The notes under the pieces were generated by a model. The model was not told the origin of the DNA. It searched no databases and saw only the letters and a program-made list of their open reading frames with translations. A stretch of DNA of 64,000 nt, from the NCBI GenBank assembly GCA_964632305.1, contig CAZWBR010000003.1, positions 83,873 to 147,872 on the forward strand, read 5' to 3'. The position numbers and the translations under genes are program-made. Origin of the DNA: CAZWBR01 sp964632305 (GTDB taxonomy: Bacteria; Bacteroidota; Bacteroidia; Bacteroidales; Prolixibacteraceae). Below, piece by piece: positions 26,851-35,999 of this stretch (position 1 is the first letter of the stretch; each line of letters begins with the position of its first letter).

Positions 26851-28782
26851 TTATTCGAGATCATTAAATGATGGAAAGGAGTATTGGTAATCCATTGGCA
26901 GAAATTCATTATAATCTTCCACTGAACAGCCTGCCAGACAAGCTTCGATAATCTTTCTGCCCAACGGATTCAAACCGGGATGCAGATATTTCGGTAACTC
27001 TCGCTCAAAAAACTCTTTCAATTGTAAGGCTCCGGCATCGTACCCGGCCTCGCCCACCTCCGCCTGACGGTAAACCTTTAAGAAACGGGATGGCACTTTC
27101 GCCCCCTCAATGGTCAGATAATTTAACTCATACCCCAGCAATGAACAGCGGGCAGGCTGATACTGGTCGGGGCGAAGCTGGGCATTTCCCCGACGGGTAA
27201 GGTATTCCCGCATAAAAAGTTGCGGTTTGAAACCCACCTTCCATACCCCCACATGCTGATTAGGGGTTAAGGTATAACGAACACGCGGCGTTTTCATTAT
27301 CTGCTCAAGCAACAAATTGGCATGACGAACCATCTCCCCGGTTGCGAAAGGCCAGTAAGAACCAACCCCTTCACTTTCCATCGTTCCTTTATCGACCACA
27401 CTCGGATTGGCAAATCCTCTCGGGCTCACCAAACGCCATAGCCAGGCAAGGGCCGGCGGTAAAATATGAAACAGACCGACTATTCCATACGATGGATTTT
27501 CTTTACTACAAGGTGGCGTTCGGACACCAAAACTCCGAACATCAACCGTTACCGGATGGTTAAGCACTCCGGGAACGATCCGTCGCGGAATAATAACTCT
27601 TGGATTGGGACATTTCTTCCCGGGTTCATCCTGAATATGGTCCCAGATCAACGCGATACCATCGGGTTTCGAATTAATATTCAAAAAAAGCAAGGGTTCC
27701 TCCGGATTGATCGTCACTTTTTCCAAAAAAGGATCATCCCCATATCCCGAAATACTGTCCACACGGATAAACCAGGCATTTTCGGCATCCAGGACAGTTA
27801 GCTTTCCGTTGTTCTTCTGGATCGAGGGATGACAGAGCGCCATATCGTCGGTCACCGGGTTGAAAGAACAGAAAAGCGGAATCGAGATCAACCGCTCCTC
27901 GTTGGTGACCAGATTCCGACCAATTAATATTTGTCCATTAGCCTCCCGGATGATATTTTGAATCATCTCGCTCTTGCCTCCGCCACTTGCTCCTTCATGC
28001 ATAAAAGTGGTAATATTGTCATAGGGACTTGAAGCCTGAACCGTAGAACAGTGTGCCGTAATCCAACCCTCCTTTTCTCCTTTAGCCAGCAATACGCCAT
28101 AGAGTCCCTTCTTTGCACTCGGACCAGGATAGAGATTATAAGAGAACAATTCATGAAAATTCGCGGTCCTGTTGTGAATAACTTTCTGCTTCCCGTTAAA
28201 ATGAGTATGCCGAAAAGGGGGAGCTACATAAATTAACGATTCGACCTTAAAATCATCAGGAAGCTCGTCGGCCGATACAAGATTTTGCAGCAGCGCTAAT
28301 CCATAGGCGAAAAAACCTGCATTAGCCGGAGCAATCACCAATCCCCCGACCCCGATGGGATAATGACCTGCAAAATAAAAAAAGGTAACCAGATCATTAT
28401 CTTTCAACCACTCGAAGGTCTCTTCCCTCAACTTCGAAAAATCGTAGCCATAACAATCTTTAAACCGTTCCTTATCGGTTGGATAATCATCCGCGATCAG
28501 CATTGTATCCGGATCGCGACGACGCATGTAAGGCTCTGTATAATTGGCCGAAATCCCGTTGGAAACCCGATGAACAACCGCTTCCACATATTCACCCTTT
28601 CCCGGGATTGCATACTTGACCTCAAAGGAGCTTTTTCCCTCCCCACCGGTAGCCGCATCCACAATCTCTTTCGGAGAATTGAAGTGGGTTACGCTTCTGG
28701 CATTTAATAAAAGCTTCTCAACTTCGCCTGGAAGCGCGATCCCCTTAACCCGCAATGTTTTTAAGATCTCTTTTATCATCAT
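26851..28782 (-). CDS. DUF4914-type protein with PEP-carboxykinase-like P-loop
   Basis: A 643-residue cytosolic protein. The Walker-like loop GASGGGKSEM (264-273, Lys270) sits behind LLAKGEKEGWITAHCSTVQ, the layout of phosphoenolpyruvate carboxykinases and HPr kinases. The preceding NRTANFHELFSYNLYPGPSAKKGLYGVLL and the later NPVTDDMALCHPSIQKNNGKL are family-specific; I recognise the set as the uncharacterised DUF4914 family from memory, not by search. It cannot be a standard PEPCK because the GTP/ATP-PEPCK metal and substrate motifs are absent. It is the last gene on the minus strand below the uronate operon but has its own promoter and a perfect palindrome next to it, so it is regulated separately. 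A kinase or phosphorylase role on a sugar phosphate is inference. Confidence 0.75.
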   Translation of the reverse strand: MMIKEILKTLRVKGIALPGEVEKLLLNARSVTHFNSPKEIVDAATGGEGKSSFEVKYAIPGKGEYVEAVVHRVSNGISANYTEPYMRRRDPDTMLIADDYPTDKERFKDCYGYDFSKLREETFEWLKDNDLVTFFYFAGHYPIGVGGLVIAPANAGFFAYGLALLQNLVSADELPDDFKVESLIYVAPPFRHTHFNGKQKVIHNRTANFHELFSYNLYPGPSAKKGLYGVLLAKGEKEGWITAHCSTVQASSPYDNITTFMHEGASGGGKSEMIQNIIREANGQILIGRNLVTNEERLISIPLFCSFNPVTDDMALCHPSIQKNNGKLTVLDAENAWFIRVDSISGYGDDPFLEKVTINPEEPLLFLNINSKPDGIALIWDHIQDEPGKKCPNPRVIIPRRIVPGVLNHPVTVDVRSFGVRTPPCSKENPSYGIVGLFHILPPALAWLWRLVSPRGFANPSVVDKGTMESEGVGSYWPFATGEMVRHANLLLEQIMKTPRVRYTLTPNQHVGVWKVGFKPQLFMREYLTRRGNAQLRPDQYQPARCSLLGYELNYLTIEGAKVPSRFLKVYRQAEVGEAGYDAGALQLKEFFERELPKYLHPGLNPLGRKIIEACLAGCSVEDYNEFLPMDYQYSFPSFNDLE

Positions 28783-28824
28783 GACTCTCTATTTTTAGGT
28801 AACAAATCAGCATGAAAACCATTA

Positions 28825-28857
28825 CAAATATAAGGAATTAAGCCATACTTAATTCCT
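28825..28857 (-). promoter_or_regulatory. Promoter with perfect palindromic operator of the DUF4914 gene
   Basis: Minus-strand -7 element TATATTTG (28825-28832) abuts a perfect inverted repeat AGGAATTAAG-ccata-CTTAATTCCT (28833-28857), which thus lies between the two promoter boxes where a repressor would block polymerase. A second TACTTAAT lies just beyond, near 28868. The binding protein is not identified. Confidence 0.65.
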
Positions 28858-29428
28858 GTAAGTGTTACTTAATCTTTAAATCGATAACGAGAAGCATTAT
28901 CCATCCTAAAATTAACAAACACCAACCCTCTTTGTTCTGAGTTTCTTTCACTTGCAATTAATATTCATACGACCACACCAACTAAGGAAGACAAAACTCC
29001 AACAGGGACGATTACATTTCCTACGCTTCTTCAGAAAACACTCATATCAGACTAAATAGCAGGCAGGGGAATCGATAAACTTTTTTAGAAAACAATGCGT
29101 CTCAGCGCAGCTCTGGTCGCTGATTAATCCGGGATCATGATCAATAAACCTTTGGTCGAATAACTCCCCCCTTTTCAGCCGGACCTTCCTCTTTATTGCA
29201 CCATCCTTTCTCTATCCTTTCTGTTAGGTTTCTGTAACCGAGCTTACAGGAACCTTGGAGAAACCTTACAGAAACCTTAGAGATACCCCGGAGATGATAT
29301 AACCGTATCCCTGATTAAAAAGGAATTCTTAGCATCTCAAAAAACCACAAATTCCAATCCGGGCTGAAGCATCCTGGTCTCAGTTTCACGATCTGTTATA
29401 TTCTTCCTATTTAGTTTCTTTACCGCAC
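28858..29428. other. Gene-free stretch
   Basis: No gene. Contains the 11-base array at 29242-29293 and AT-rich DNA otherwise. Confidence 0.5.
29242..29293. repeat. 11-base tandem repeat array
   Basis: Units GCTTACAGGAA, CCTTGGAGAAA, CCTTACAGAAA, CCTTAGAGATA and a partial CCCCGGAG. The preceding GGTTTCTGTAA (29228-29238) is the inverted complement of the first unit, making a hairpin at the array head. Confidence 0.75.
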
Positions 29429-29465
29429 AAAAAAAGGATCTCTCCATTTAAATTCGGAGAGATCC
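29429..29465 (-). terminator. Terminator of the exuT operon
   Basis: GGATCTCTCC (29436-29445) and GGAGAGATCC (29456-29465) form a perfect 10-base stem; on the minus strand T residues follow (A run 29429-29435). Confidence 0.9.
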
Positions 29466-29496
29466 CTTATCTGTTTAAAGAATTTCCTAATTACGG

Positions 29497-30954
29497 TTAA
29501 GCCACAATTGGTTTATATTTAGGAACAAGCGTCTTCATGATCATCCATCCGATCAGATAAGCAACGGCACAAATACAGAAAATAACGAAGTATCCTGCCG
29601 GTTTACCTTCAAAACCAAAGAATGTCATGTTGGTTTCCCCGGCGTAAACAAACAAGTTGCCCGCGCCTTTTTGAAGGATCATAGAGCCGATACCGCCAGC
29701 CATGCCCCCAATACCGGTAATCGTGGCAATTGCTCCTTTGGGGAACATATCACCGATGGTAGAGAACAGGTTCGCGCTCCACGCCTGGTGGGCAGCACAA
29801 CCAATAGATATCAGCAATACCGGGATCCATGCCGCATTTCTGCCCAGATCGGCAAATTCCATCCCGAGCGGTTGAGCGAAAAGCACCAGCAGCGGGAAAA
29901 ATGCAAATATCAGCATCGATTTCATTCGGGCGGCATAGGGATTTTGGCCATCACGGTTGATGAAAATGGTCGGCAATTTACCACCGAGAATCGAAAGCAC
30001 GGTAACAATAGCATATAAGGTGAAAATCAATGCCATCCCTAATCCTTCCGACGTCTTTATCCCAAACTGAGTGTTGAGGTACGAGGGAGTCCAGAACAGG
30101 AAAAACCACCAGACCCCGTCGGTCATAAATTTACCCGCTGCAAAAGCCCAGGTTTGCCTAAAGGTGAAACATTTAAGGAAAGGTATTTTATGCTCTTTTA
30201 CACTCTTCTGCTCTGCCTGTTCGTGGTGGTCCTGCTCGATATATTCAAGCTCAAGGGCATTAACATGTTTGCTCTTCTCCGGTTTATCGTACAGAAAGAC
30301 CCAGAAACCCATCCAGATAAAGCCCAGTACCCCAATGATAACAAATGCCATTTCCCACCCGAGATATTTGGCAAGCGGCGGTATTAACAGAGGGGCAAAA
30401 AGTGCACCGATAGAAGCTCCCGCATTGAAAATAGAGGTGGCGTAAGCACGGTCTTTTTTCGGAAAATATTCAGCCGTAGCTTTAATCGCGGCAGGGAAGT
30501 TACCCGCCTCACCCAGAGCAAGCACACATCGGGCCACCAGGAAACAGTACATACTAATTGTAGAAATCAGAACTGCCAGATCGCCGGTAGCAGCTATCAG
30601 GTCGGCTTTGCTGTTTAATCCGACACTCGCTTCAGTCACTATTCCGCAGATGGCATGAAGACAAGCGCCGACACTCCAAACGCCTATTGCCCAGAGAAAT
30701 CCCTTCTTAGTCCCCATCCATTCAACAAACCGCCCCGCGAAGAGCATACAGATGGCATAGAATATTGAGAAAACAGAGGTGATCGTACCGTAGTGCGACT
30801 CATCCCAGTGAAATTCAGGCTTGATAAATTCATCCCAGGTGAGTGAGAGCACCTGCCGGTCGAGATAATTGACCGTGGTGGCAAAAAACAGCATGGCCAC
30901 GATCACCCACCGGAACTCCGTCATTTTTTCATTCGCATCTTTCAGTTTAGTCAT
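29497..30954 (-). CDS. exuT: MFS hexuronate transporter
   Basis: About 485 residues from MTKLKDANEKMTEFRW; the frame extends 26 codons further but into the upstream gene. Twelve membrane helices with the ExuT/GudP signatures: NYLDRQVLSLTWDEFIKPEFHWDESHYGTI (split between 20 and 55), AICMLFAGRFVEWMGTKKGF, LALGEAGNFPAAIKATAEYFPKKDRAYATSIFNAGASIGALFAPLLIP. These belong to the anion:cation symporter branch that brings in galacturonate and glucuronate. The gene is 14 bases behind eda and ends in the operon terminator. Confidence 0.93.
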   Translation of the reverse strand: MTKLKDANEKMTEFRWVIVAMLFFATTVNYLDRQVLSLTWDEFIKPEFHWDESHYGTITSVFSIFYAICMLFAGRFVEWMGTKKGFLWAIGVWSVGACLHAICGIVTEASVGLNSKADLIAATGDLAVLISTISMYCFLVARCVLALGEAGNFPAAIKATAEYFPKKDRAYATSIFNAGASIGALFAPLLIPPLAKYLGWEMAFVIIGVLGFIWMGFWVFLYDKPEKSKHVNALELEYIEQDHHEQAEQKSVKEHKIPFLKCFTFRQTWAFAAGKFMTDGVWWFFLFWTPSYLNTQFGIKTSEGLGMALIFTLYAIVTVLSILGGKLPTIFINRDGQNPYAARMKSMLIFAFFPLLVLFAQPLGMEFADLGRNAAWIPVLLISIGCAAHQAWSANLFSTIGDMFPKGAIATITGIGGMAGGIGSMILQKGAGNLFVYAGETNMTFFGFEGKPAGYFVIFCICAVAYLIGWMIMKTLVPKYKPIVA

Positions 30955-30968
30955 ATTAATCCATTTAG

Positions 30969-31637
30969 TTATTTTCGTACTCGTTGGATGATTGCCAGTG
31001 CATCGGCACACAATTTGGCTATCCCATTCCAATCATTGTTTTTAATCAATTCGGCCGGGAAGAGATTCGATCCCATTCCGACACAGGTAACCCCGGCATC
31101 GAACCATCCTTTCAGATTGGATTCTTCGGGTTTTACACCTCCGGTAACCATCAGGTTTGACCAGGGCATCGGGGCTTTCAGCCCTTTCACGAAAGCTGTC
31201 CCTAAAACATCGCCAGGGAAAACTTTACAGATATCACATCCCATCTCCTGGGCAAACCCGACTTCTGAGACGCTGCCACATCCGGGCGAATAGGGGATCA
31301 GCCGACGGTTGGCCACTTTAGCCACATCGGGATTGAACAATGGTCCAACGATAAAGTTGGCGCCCAATTGGATATAAAGCGAAGCCGTTGGTGCATCAAC
31401 AATAGATCCGATACCCATGATCATTTCAGGACATTCAACGGCAGCATATTTGACCAACTCACCAAAGACTTCGTGAGCAAACTCACCCCGGTTGGTAAAT
31501 TCGAATACGCGTACCCCGCCCTCGTAACAGGCTTTAATGACCTGCTTCGCGACCTCGATATCTTTATGATAGAAAACAGGAACCATTCCTGTCTCTTTCA
31601 TCTTTAAGATGATTTCTAACTTTGAAAATCTAGCCAT
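30969..31637 (-). CDS. eda: 2-dehydro-3-deoxyphosphogluconate aldolase (KDPG/KHG aldolase)
   Basis: A 222-residue class I aldolase. The Schiff-base lysine is Lys138 in DICKVFPGDVLG, and the general acid/base glutamate is Glu46 in VRVFEFTNRG. It cleaves KDPG into pyruvate and glyceraldehyde 3-phosphate, the final step of uronate breakdown. It lies between kdgK and exuT on the minus strand, with only 14 bases to exuT, so the two are co-transcribed. Confidence 0.95.
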   Translation of the reverse strand: MARFSKLEIILKMKETGMVPVFYHKDIEVAKQVIKACYEGGVRVFEFTNRGEFAHEVFGELVKYAAVECPEMIMGIGSIVDAPTASLYIQLGANFIVGPLFNPDVAKVANRRLIPYSPGCGSVSEVGFAQEMGCDICKVFPGDVLGTAFVKGLKAPMPWSNLMVTGGVKPEESNLKGWFDAGVTCVGMGSNLFPAELIKNNDWNGIAKLCADALAIIQRVRK

Positions 31638-31727
31638 ACCTTCTTTTATTTATCCTAAAAGATCAGGGAGAAGGAGTTGCTTCTGCCCTTATCTTTTCGT
31701 TTTATTGATTCTAATTAATTCGTTCGC

Positions 31728-32774
31728 TTATCGTGAAACCCTGCCGGAGGCGTCGCCCCCCATCAGTTTCATCACCTCGTCGACCGTCACCTGATTATAA
31801 TCGCCGTAGATGGTATGCTTCAGACACGATGCCGCTACTGCGAAATTCAGCGCCTGCTGATCATCGTCAGGCCAGGTGATCAATCCATAGATCAAACCAC
31901 CCATGAAAGAGTCGCCGCCGCCTACACGGTCGACGATATGGGTTATCTGGTATTCGGGAGCCTGATACAGTTTGTCACCATCCCAAAGAACGCCGGACCA
32001 ACTGTTGTGGCTGGCGCTGATCGATCCCCGTAAAGTCGTGATTACTTTCTTCACTCTCGGGAAACGGGCCATGATCTGTTTTGATACCGATTCATAAGCC
32101 TCACCGGAAACATGTCCGCCGGTAATATTAACCCCTTCAGGCTTGATCCCCAACACCATCTCTGCATCTTCCTCATTACCCAGTACGACATCGCAACCGG
32201 CTACCAGGGCAGGCATCACCTCACCTGCTTTTTTACCGTATTTCCAGAGTTTATTGCGATAGTTCAGGTCGCAGGAGACGATAATCCCATTGGCATTGGC
32301 CACCTTAATGGCTTCGGCCAACACATCGGCGGCGCTCTGAGAGATCGCCGGGGTAATACCGGTCCAATGGAACCAGCCAGCCCCTTCAAAGACCATTTCC
32401 CAATCGATCATGCCGGGTTTAATCTCACAGATGGCCGAATTGGCACGGTCGTAGATCACTTTAGAAGCGCGGCTGACCGCCCCGCTTTCAAGGAAATAAA
32501 TACCCATACGGTCGCCTCCCCAAATAATATTATCGATCTCGACACCATATTTGCGAAGATCCATGACACACGCTTCCGCGATATCGTTTTTAGGCAGGCG
32601 GGTAATAAATTCTGCTTTCAACCCATAGTTAGCCAGCGAAACCGCTACGTTGGCTTCGCCGCCCCCGAAGGTGGCCACAAGTTCGTTCGACTGGGCAAAC
32701 CGCAGATTACCCGGCGTGGCCAGCCGTAACATGATCTCACCAAAGGTGACAATAGTTTTCTTTCTCATATCCAA
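31728..32774 (-). CDS. kdgK: 2-keto-3-deoxygluconate kinase (PfkB family)
   Basis: A 348-residue ribokinase-like protein. Signature 1 is FGGGEANVAVSLANYGLKAEFITRLP near residues 35-60 and the catalytic region is DRVGGGDSFMGGLIYGL (signature 2, Asp is the base). GGG replaces the usual GAG. The family in Bacteroidota phosphorylates 2-keto-3-deoxygluconate. Its place between uxaC and eda fits KDG to KDPG. The start could be at 32774 or 32768. It is close in sequence type to the kinase at 38074, which lies on the other strand. Confidence 0.9.
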   Translation of the reverse strand: MDMRKKTIVTFGEIMLRLATPGNLRFAQSNELVATFGGGEANVAVSLANYGLKAEFITRLPKNDIAEACVMDLRKYGVEIDNIIWGGDRMGIYFLESGAVSRASKVIYDRANSAICEIKPGMIDWEMVFEGAGWFHWTGITPAISQSAADVLAEAIKVANANGIIVSCDLNYRNKLWKYGKKAGEVMPALVAGCDVVLGNEEDAEMVLGIKPEGVNITGGHVSGEAYESVSKQIMARFPRVKKVITTLRGSISASHNSWSGVLWDGDKLYQAPEYQITHIVDRVGGGDSFMGGLIYGLITWPDDDQQALNFAVAASCLKHTIYGDYNQVTVDEVMKLMGGDASGRVSR

Positions 32775-32898
32775 ATTATCTTTTTTTCAACTTATATTGC
32801 TTACTAAAATCATCTTACCCGACACAGCAAGATTCATCAATACGCTTTTCAACTAACTGCACAAGCTTGGAACCGGATCATCAGATGACCCGCCTGTG

Positions 32899-34299
32899 TT
32901 AAAAATTGAAGTAGTTATACGCGTTATTGAACGAGATATCCTCGACCATTCCTCCGAGCAACTCCATATCGGCCGGGATCTCCCCATTTTCCACATCATT
33001 TCCAAGGAGATTACACAGCGTCCTGCGGAAATACTCGTGACGGGTATAGGAAAGGAAGCTGCGCGAATCGGTTAGCATACCGACAAACCGGCTCAGCAAA
33101 CCTTGATTGGAAAGGGTATTCATCTGTTTTTCCATTCCGTCTTTCTGATCGAGGAACCACCAGCCTGAACCATATTGTAATTTACCTGCCATAGAGCCAT
33201 CCTGGAAATTACCGATCATGGTAGCGACCATATCGTTATCTCGCGGATTGAGGTTATAGAGGATGGTCTTGGCCAGTTGGTCTTCCCGGTCGAGCTTATC
33301 GAGCAGACGCGCCAGCGGTCGGGCCATTTCCAAATCACCCATAGAATCGAACCCTCTGTCCGGTCCCAATTTGGCAAACAAACGGCTGTTATTATTCCTC
33401 AGGGGTCCCAGGTGGTATTGTTGTGTCCATCCCCTGCTGTGATCCATCACCCCAAACTCGAACAACATGCAGGACTTGAATTTACCAATCTCTTCGGAGG
33501 TTAATTCTTTCCCCTGCCTAATGGTGTTGAAGATCTTTTTAATCTCGTCTTTGGTATAATCGAAGGCATAGGCTGTTTCGAGCCCATGGTCGGAAAGACG
33601 GCAACCGTTTTCGTGGAAAAACAGGTGACGTTTATCGATAGCCGCGATAAAATCACTGAAGTCAGAGATATTGATATCGGCCGCTTTCTCCAGTTTGGCG
33701 ACATAGTTATTGAACATTGCCGGATTGTCAACCATCATGGCCGGATCGGGACGCCAGGCCGGCAGCACCCTTACTTCGAATCCGTCATCTTTTATGGCGC
33801 GGTGATATTCAAGGGAATCGACCGGATCGTCGGTTGTACAAATGGTATGAACATTGGCCATGCGCATGATATTCCTGCTGGAATAGGCCGGGGTATTCAG
33901 TTTTTCATTGCATTCCTCAAAGATTTCCCGGGCTGTTTTGGGGCTAAGAATCTTTTCAATTCCAAAGAACTTTTTCAATTCGAGATGGGTCCAATGATAA
34001 AGCGGATTGCGTAAAGCATAAGGAAGGGTCTCTGCCCATTTTTCGAATTTCTCCCAATCGGAAGCATCGCCGGTACAGAACCGTTCATTAACGCCATTGG
34101 CCCGCATAGCCCTCCATTTGTAATGGTCGCATGAAAGCCAGATATCGGTGATGCTCCTGAATTTTTTATCCTCAGCAATCTCCTGGGGGTTAATATGACA
34201 ATGATAGTCGAAAATGGGCATTTTTGCCGCATGTTCATGGTAAAGTTCCTGTGCTGTTTCAGTCTGCAACAGAAAATCTTTAGTCATAAAAGGTTTCAT
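32899..34299 (-). CDS. uxaC: Uronate isomerase
   Basis: A 466-residue amidohydrolase-fold isomerase. The metal motif DYHCHINP gives His33 and His35; NVHTICTTDDPVDSLEYH and LFLEFGVMDHSRGW-type regions are typical of UxaC, as is the end with ...GSGWWFLDQKDGMEKQM. It converts D-galacturonate to D-tagaturonate and D-glucuronate to D-fructuronate. It stands between uxaE and kdgK on the minus strand. Gaps of 250 and 125 bases to its neighbours are longer than in tight operons, so internal promoters are possible. Confidence 0.96.
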   Translation of the reverse strand: MKPFMTKDFLLQTETAQELYHEHAAKMPIFDYHCHINPQEIAEDKKFRSITDIWLSCDHYKWRAMRANGVNERFCTGDASDWEKFEKWAETLPYALRNPLYHWTHLELKKFFGIEKILSPKTAREIFEECNEKLNTPAYSSRNIMRMANVHTICTTDDPVDSLEYHRAIKDDGFEVRVLPAWRPDPAMMVDNPAMFNNYVAKLEKAADINISDFSDFIAAIDKRHLFFHENGCRLSDHGLETAYAFDYTKDEIKKIFNTIRQGKELTSEEIGKFKSCMLFEFGVMDHSRGWTQQYHLGPLRNNNSRLFAKLGPDRGFDSMGDLEMARPLARLLDKLDREDQLAKTILYNLNPRDNDMVATMIGNFQDGSMAGKLQYGSGWWFLDQKDGMEKQMNTLSNQGLLSRFVGMLTDSRSFLSYTRHEYFRRTLCNLLGNDVENGEIPADMELLGGMVEDISFNNAYNYFNF

Positions 34300-34550
34300 A
34301 TATTTTGTATATAATTATCTTCGAAAGTAAACAAAAAAACTAACCGGCATTTGGCGATTCCCCTTAACGAAGGTAAATACCAAAAAAACGAAAACCGGCC
34401 ATCGCAATGCCTCTGGAAACTAACAAACCCTTGATGTGGCATTTTTAAACCTCTGCTTAAGAAATTGCAAAACAAAAAGGTCCTGCACAAACAAGCTGAA
34501 AGGTTTTAAAGACCAAAAACCGAACTTAATGATACTTGCTTAACCTGAAT

Positions 34551-35798
34551 TTATAAATTAAACAACCTTTTAAGATGCCGGTCGAACAGGTTCTCCTCAA
34601 CACAGCTTCCCACCAGCTCACGATGTTGTTTTAGCAAGTCAGTATATTCAGCACCCAATTCTGAGGCAATTTTGTAACCTACGTGGATCAGTTGCCGGAA
34701 ATTTGGATTATAATCGGGATGACCGGGAATATGACGAAGCGTACGGGCAAATTTCTCACTGCTCCATCCATCAACCTCGCTGGCAGAAGGAAGTCCCTCC
34801 TGACGGATATCAATCACATCGGCATAAGGAGCACATAATTCCTGCTGGCGGGTTAATGCCTCTTTATAGATATATTTGGCGGTTTCCAACGCTTTTCCAC
34901 CGGCAAGGGATAATCCGATCACCTCTTCGAGCCAGGTCGTCCCGGCCGTCTTCACATGAATTCCCTTCCCGTATTTATTGAGGATGCGGGCGATTTCGGG
35001 ATAGATGGAAAATTTATCGGATCCCGAATGAACACTTAATTTCAGGTCTTCCGGTAAACCAAATTCTTTTATTGCATAATCGATCACCAGAATATCTTCT
35101 TCAAACTCACGGGCAAACTGGGTAACATCTCCCACATAATCGACCCCTTTATTGAAACGTCCGGTAAATTTGGGGGCGATGGTTTGTGCCGGAATTCCCT
35201 GATCGGCAATCATCTTAAGGATAAAAAACATCTCGACCGGTGTTTGAGGCGACTCAACTTCATCCATTGAGATTTCAGTTACAAAATTTCCCTCCCCTTT
35301 CTTTTCTGCAATAAAACGATAGATAATTCCTGCCTCGGCAATAGCAGCCAGAAATTTCCCGGCAATCTGACGAAGCAACTGATCATCTACTTTAAACGGG
35401 TGGTCGATTTGAGGAATTGTCAGATCGCCGCAATATTTTTGACACGAAGCAACAAAGGCTCCAATCGACTCGTCACCGGAAGCGGAACCGATCTTACTGG
35501 CTACATCGAGGGTAAAGAAATCGGAAGCGTTAATGAATCCATCGACATTCCCCATGTTAATATGGTCGGCATCGACAAAATAGTCATCCCCGTATTTTAA
35601 AGTGGTAGTAGCGGCATCAGCTTCTGCGCGGGTATCTTCAGGTTTTGAATGGACATAGGTATGTTCGCGGTTCGATTTATTCCAAACGGGAGTAACATCG
35701 ATTCCCGCTTTCCGGGCCTTAAGGATTGCTTTTAACTGTGCCTCTCCCTGATGGCCAAAGCGGTCGCCAATTCCAAAACTATACTTACCGATTTTCAT
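34551..35798 (-). CDS. uxaE: Tagaturonate 3-epimerase-type enzyme
   Basis: A 415-residue protein of the UxaE family: KIGKYSFGIGDRFGHQGEAQL at the start, FVDADHINMGNVDGFI and KLSVHSGSDKFSIYPEI in the middle, and ending HLKRLFNL. These histidine/acidic motifs suit a metal-dependent sugar epimerase. UxaE links tagaturonate (from galacturonate) to fructuronate so that both uronates feed one pathway. First gene leftward from the divergent regulator, with an 18-base operator 40 bases upstream. No uxaB (tagaturonate reductase) is in the window, which agrees with the epimerase route. Confidence 0.8.
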   Translation of the reverse strand: MKIGKYSFGIGDRFGHQGEAQLKAILKARKAGIDVTPVWNKSNREHTYVHSKPEDTRAEADAATTTLKYGDDYFVDADHINMGNVDGFINASDFFTLDVASKIGSASGDESIGAFVASCQKYCGDLTIPQIDHPFKVDDQLLRQIAGKFLAAIAEAGIIYRFIAEKKGEGNFVTEISMDEVESPQTPVEMFFILKMIADQGIPAQTIAPKFTGRFNKGVDYVGDVTQFAREFEEDILVIDYAIKEFGLPEDLKLSVHSGSDKFSIYPEIARILNKYGKGIHVKTAGTTWLEEVIGLSLAGGKALETAKYIYKEALTRQQELCAPYADVIDIRQEGLPSASEVDGWSSEKFARTLRHIPGHPDYNPNFRQLIHVGYKIASELGAEYTDLLKQHRELVGSCVEENLFDRHLKRLFNL

Positions 35799-35838
35799 AT
35801 ACGCTGTATTACAGATTAATAGAATAGAAACAATTTTT

Positions 35839-35856
35839 TCCGTGTTCGTTCACGAA
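35839..35856. promoter_or_regulatory. LacI-type operator upstream of uxaE
   Basis: TCCGTGTTCGTTCACGAA: inverted half-sites TCCGTG and CACGAA around a 6-base core. It overlaps a minus-strand TATCTTCG, a one-mismatch -7 element, so bound repressor would block uxaE transcription. It differs from the second operator at 35930 at one base only. Confidence 0.75.
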
Positions 35857-35929
35857 GATAAGGCCTTTTTTTCAACTGCCCCAACAATAATTTTAAAAAA
35901 ATAAATGGAAGATGTTTTTTAACATTTAA

Positions 35930-35947
35930 TCCGTGTCCGTTCACGAA
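35930..35947. promoter_or_regulatory. LacI-type operator upstream of the regulator gene
   Basis: TCCGTGTCCGTTCACGAA, 17 of 18 bases identical to 35839-35856 and 91 bases away. It covers the expected -33 region of the regulator's own promoter, so the regulator probably controls itself and uxaE; looping between the two sites is possible. Confidence 0.75.
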
Positions 35948-35964
35948 ACCGAGAAAATCTTTTT

Positions 35965-35972
35965 TAGTTTTG
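35965..35972 (+). promoter_or_regulatory. -7 element for the LacI-type regulator
   Basis: TAGTTTTG, 28 bases before the start at 36000. Confidence 0.6.
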
Positions 35973-35999
35973 TTTGAAAGAATCGAGACTGTTTTATTT

